Positions 61,901-64,000 of a DNA stretch of 64,000 bases are shown piece by piece. A program made the position numbers and the translations under genes. Position 1 is the stretch's first letter, and the number at the start of each line of letters is the position of its first letter. The DNA comes from Scilla litardierei (lineage: Eukaryota > Streptophyta > Magnoliopsida > Asparagales > Asparagaceae). The stretch covers positions 62,001-126,000 of the forward strand of contig JAULAV010008641.1 of assembly GCA_030789695.1 (NCBI GenBank), written 5' to 3'. The notes beneath the pieces were generated by a model. The model searched no databases. It was not told the origin of the DNA and saw nothing but the letters and a program-made list of their open reading frames with translations.

Positions 61901-64000
61901 GATCTTCTTATTAAATAATAAGATTTTAGCCTAATTTGTCTTCTTTTATTTTTTCAGTTGAAGATAGCGATCTCCCGTTTCTAACGGATAGTTTGTGTAT
62001 AATTCTAACCTCGGGACTATTTTCGAAATTTTCTAGAAGATATATATCTTTTTATTAAATAAAATGGTTTTTGGCCTAATTTTGTCTTCTCTTATTTTTC
62101 AGCTGAAGATGGCGTTCTCCCTGTTCCAACGGACATTTTTACGGATTTTTATAAGCCTGGTGCTATTTTCTACATTCTTATAAATTATGTGATTTTTATA
62201 GACTACGGTTGTCTTCTCTTGTTTTTTAGTTGAAGATGGCGATCTCCCGGTTTCAATTGACCTTTTTGCAGATTTTTTAACATGCGACTGTTTTTCTACA
62301 TTTTCTGGAAGATATGGATTTTTTATGTTATGATATGATTTTTTGGCCTAATTTTGTCTTCCTTGTTTTCAGATGATGATAACGATCTCCCAGTTCCAAC
62401 GAATATTTTTACGGATTTTTCCGACCTCCGGGATATTTTCTACATTTTCTGTAAGATATAAATCTTTGTATTAAATGATATGATTTTTATAACCTAATTT
62501 TGTCTTCTCTTATTTTTGCAGTTAAAGTGGCGATCTCCCGTTTCCAACGAACATTTGTACGAATTTTTTTGAGCTCGGTGCAATTTTCTACATTTAATAT
62601 AAGATATAGAACTTTTTATTAAATGATATTATTTTTATAGCCTATGTTTGCCTTCTCTTTGTTTTTCAGTTGAAGATGGCGATCTCTCGGTTCCAGCAAA
62701 AAATTTTGCGGATTTTTCTGAGATCCACGCTATTTTCTACATATTCTGGAAGATATAGATCTTTATATTAAAGGATATGATTTTAAGGTTTAATTTTGTC
62801 TTCTTTTATTTTTCAGTTGAAGTGCCAATATTTCGGTTGCAACAGATATTTTTGCATATTATTCTGACCTCGGGGCTATTTTCTAAATTTTCTGAAATAT
62901 ATGTATCTTTTTATAAATGATATAATTTTGTCTGCTCTTATTTTTCAATTGATGATGGTGATCTCTCGGTTCCAACGAACATTTTTACGGATTTTTATGA
63001 GTTCGGTGCTATTTTCTATATTTTATTAAAGATGATGATCTTTTAATTAAATGATATGATTCTTATAGCCAACAGATGTCTTCTCCTATTCTTTTTCAGT
63101 TGAAGATGACGATCTACACATTTCAACAGACATGTTTGCGGATTTTTCTTAGATTGGGACTATTTTTCTACCTTTTGGAAGATATGGATATTTTTATTAA
63201 ATGAAATGATTTTTTGGCCCAAATTTGTCTTCTCTTTTTTCAGTTAATGATGGCGATCTCTCGGTTCCAATTTACATTTGTGCAGATTTTTTTGAGCTCA
63301 GTGATATTTTTTTACATTTTATATAATATATGGATCTTTAAATTAAATAATATGATTTTTATTGTCTAATTTTGTCTTCACTTATTTTCCAGTTGAAGAT
63401 GGCGATTGCCTGGTTTCAACGGACATTTTTGCGGATTACTCTAAACTCGGGGTCTATTGTTCTACATTTTTGAAAAGTTATAGATCTTTTTATTATATGA
63501 TATTATTTTTTGGACAAATTTTGTCTTCACTTATTTTTCAGCTGAAGATGTCGATCTCACGGTTCCAACGTACATGTTTTGCATATTATTCTGTCCTCGG
63601 GGCTATTTTCTAAATTTCTTGAAAGATATGGATCTTTTTATTGAATGATTTGAGTTTTGGCCAAATTTTGGCTTCTCTTATTTTTCAGTTGAAGATGGCG
63701 ATCTCCTGGTTCCGACTGATATTTTTGCAGATTTTTCTAAGCTCGTTGCAATTTTCTACATATTATGGAAGATATGTATCATTTTACTAAATGAGATAAT
63801 TTTTATAGCCTACATTTTTATTCTCTTATTTTTAGGTGAAGGATGTGATCTACCGGTTCCAACGGACAAATTTTGCGGACCATTCTTAGCTTGGGACTAT
63901 TTTTCTACATTTTCTGCAAGAATGTATTTTTTAATGAAATGATATGATTTTTTGGCCTAATTTTGTCTTCTCTTTTTTCATGTTGAAGATGTCGATCTCC
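58933..64000 (+). repeat. 146-bp satellite array (about 35 monomers), runs off the window
   Basis: Satellite resumes in phase after the solo LTR and continues to the last base. At 58.95-60.0 kb it repeats, partly twice, the module also seen at 5.4-5.96 kb and 26.0-26.5 kb. At 60.06-60.6 kb it repeats the module with the shortened monomer found near 8.2 and 28.2 kb. No gene was found. The array clearly extends beyond the window. Confidence 0.95.

Noticed and set aside
1..64000. tRNA, rRNA or other structural RNA genes
   Set aside because: No cloverleaf-like or rRNA-like sequence was recognised. The tRNA-related motif at 44645 is a primer-binding site.

Overview
This window reads as plant heterochromatin, most likely pericentromeric or centromeric. 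No host gene was recognised. The plant call rests on plant-specific LTR-retrotransposon lineages: an Athila-type element, a Tat/Retand-type gag with an antisense ORF, SIRE/Tork-like Copia debris, a LARD-like element with 3.6 kb LTRs, and Mutator-like MITEs. The species cannot be named from the sequence.

About half of the window is one diverged tandem satellite with a 146-147 bp monomer. It lies on the minus strand at 1-868 and on the plus strand at about 3645-18471, 25966-30962, 31568-35734, 35980-36780 and 58933-64000, roughly 200 monomers in all. Its markers are a T-rich half and a GC-richer block containing GATGGCGATCTCCCGGTTCC. Several multi-monomer modules recur in the same order at distant places, so the array has a modular higher-order organisation.

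Insertions, left to right. (1) 869-3644: rearranged Copia debris made of a minus-strand gag-to-integrase fragment, a plus-strand gag fragment and a minus-strand LTR; satellite orientation flips across this block. (2) 18472-25965: a complete LTR element with target duplication GTTTG, holding a decayed Tat-like gag, a hairpin-rich minisatellite and a long antisense ORF, but no pol. (3) 30963-31567 and 35735-35979: two terminal-inverted-repeat elements with 9 bp target duplications. (4) 36781-58932: a four-level nest. Satellite is interrupted by a solo LTR of a probable CRM-type chromovirus, which is split by a LARD-like element (37782-58777, target duplication TCAGG), which in turn is split by a young Athila-like element (43082-53805, target duplication AATAA).

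None of the three LTR elements with both LTRs present encodes reverse transcriptase, RNase H or integrase, so all appear non-autonomous. The Athila-like element keeps gag-protease and a second large ORF. Upstream of that second ORF is a cluster of CCGATCGG palindromes followed by a TATA box, the same arrangement seen in its LTRs. This looks like a duplicated promoter module and is the most interesting regulatory signal here. LTR divergence agrees with nesting order: Athila LTRs differ at about 13 sites in 1557 bp, LARD LTRs by a few percent, and the 18.5 kb element by roughly 7-9% (all counted by eye).
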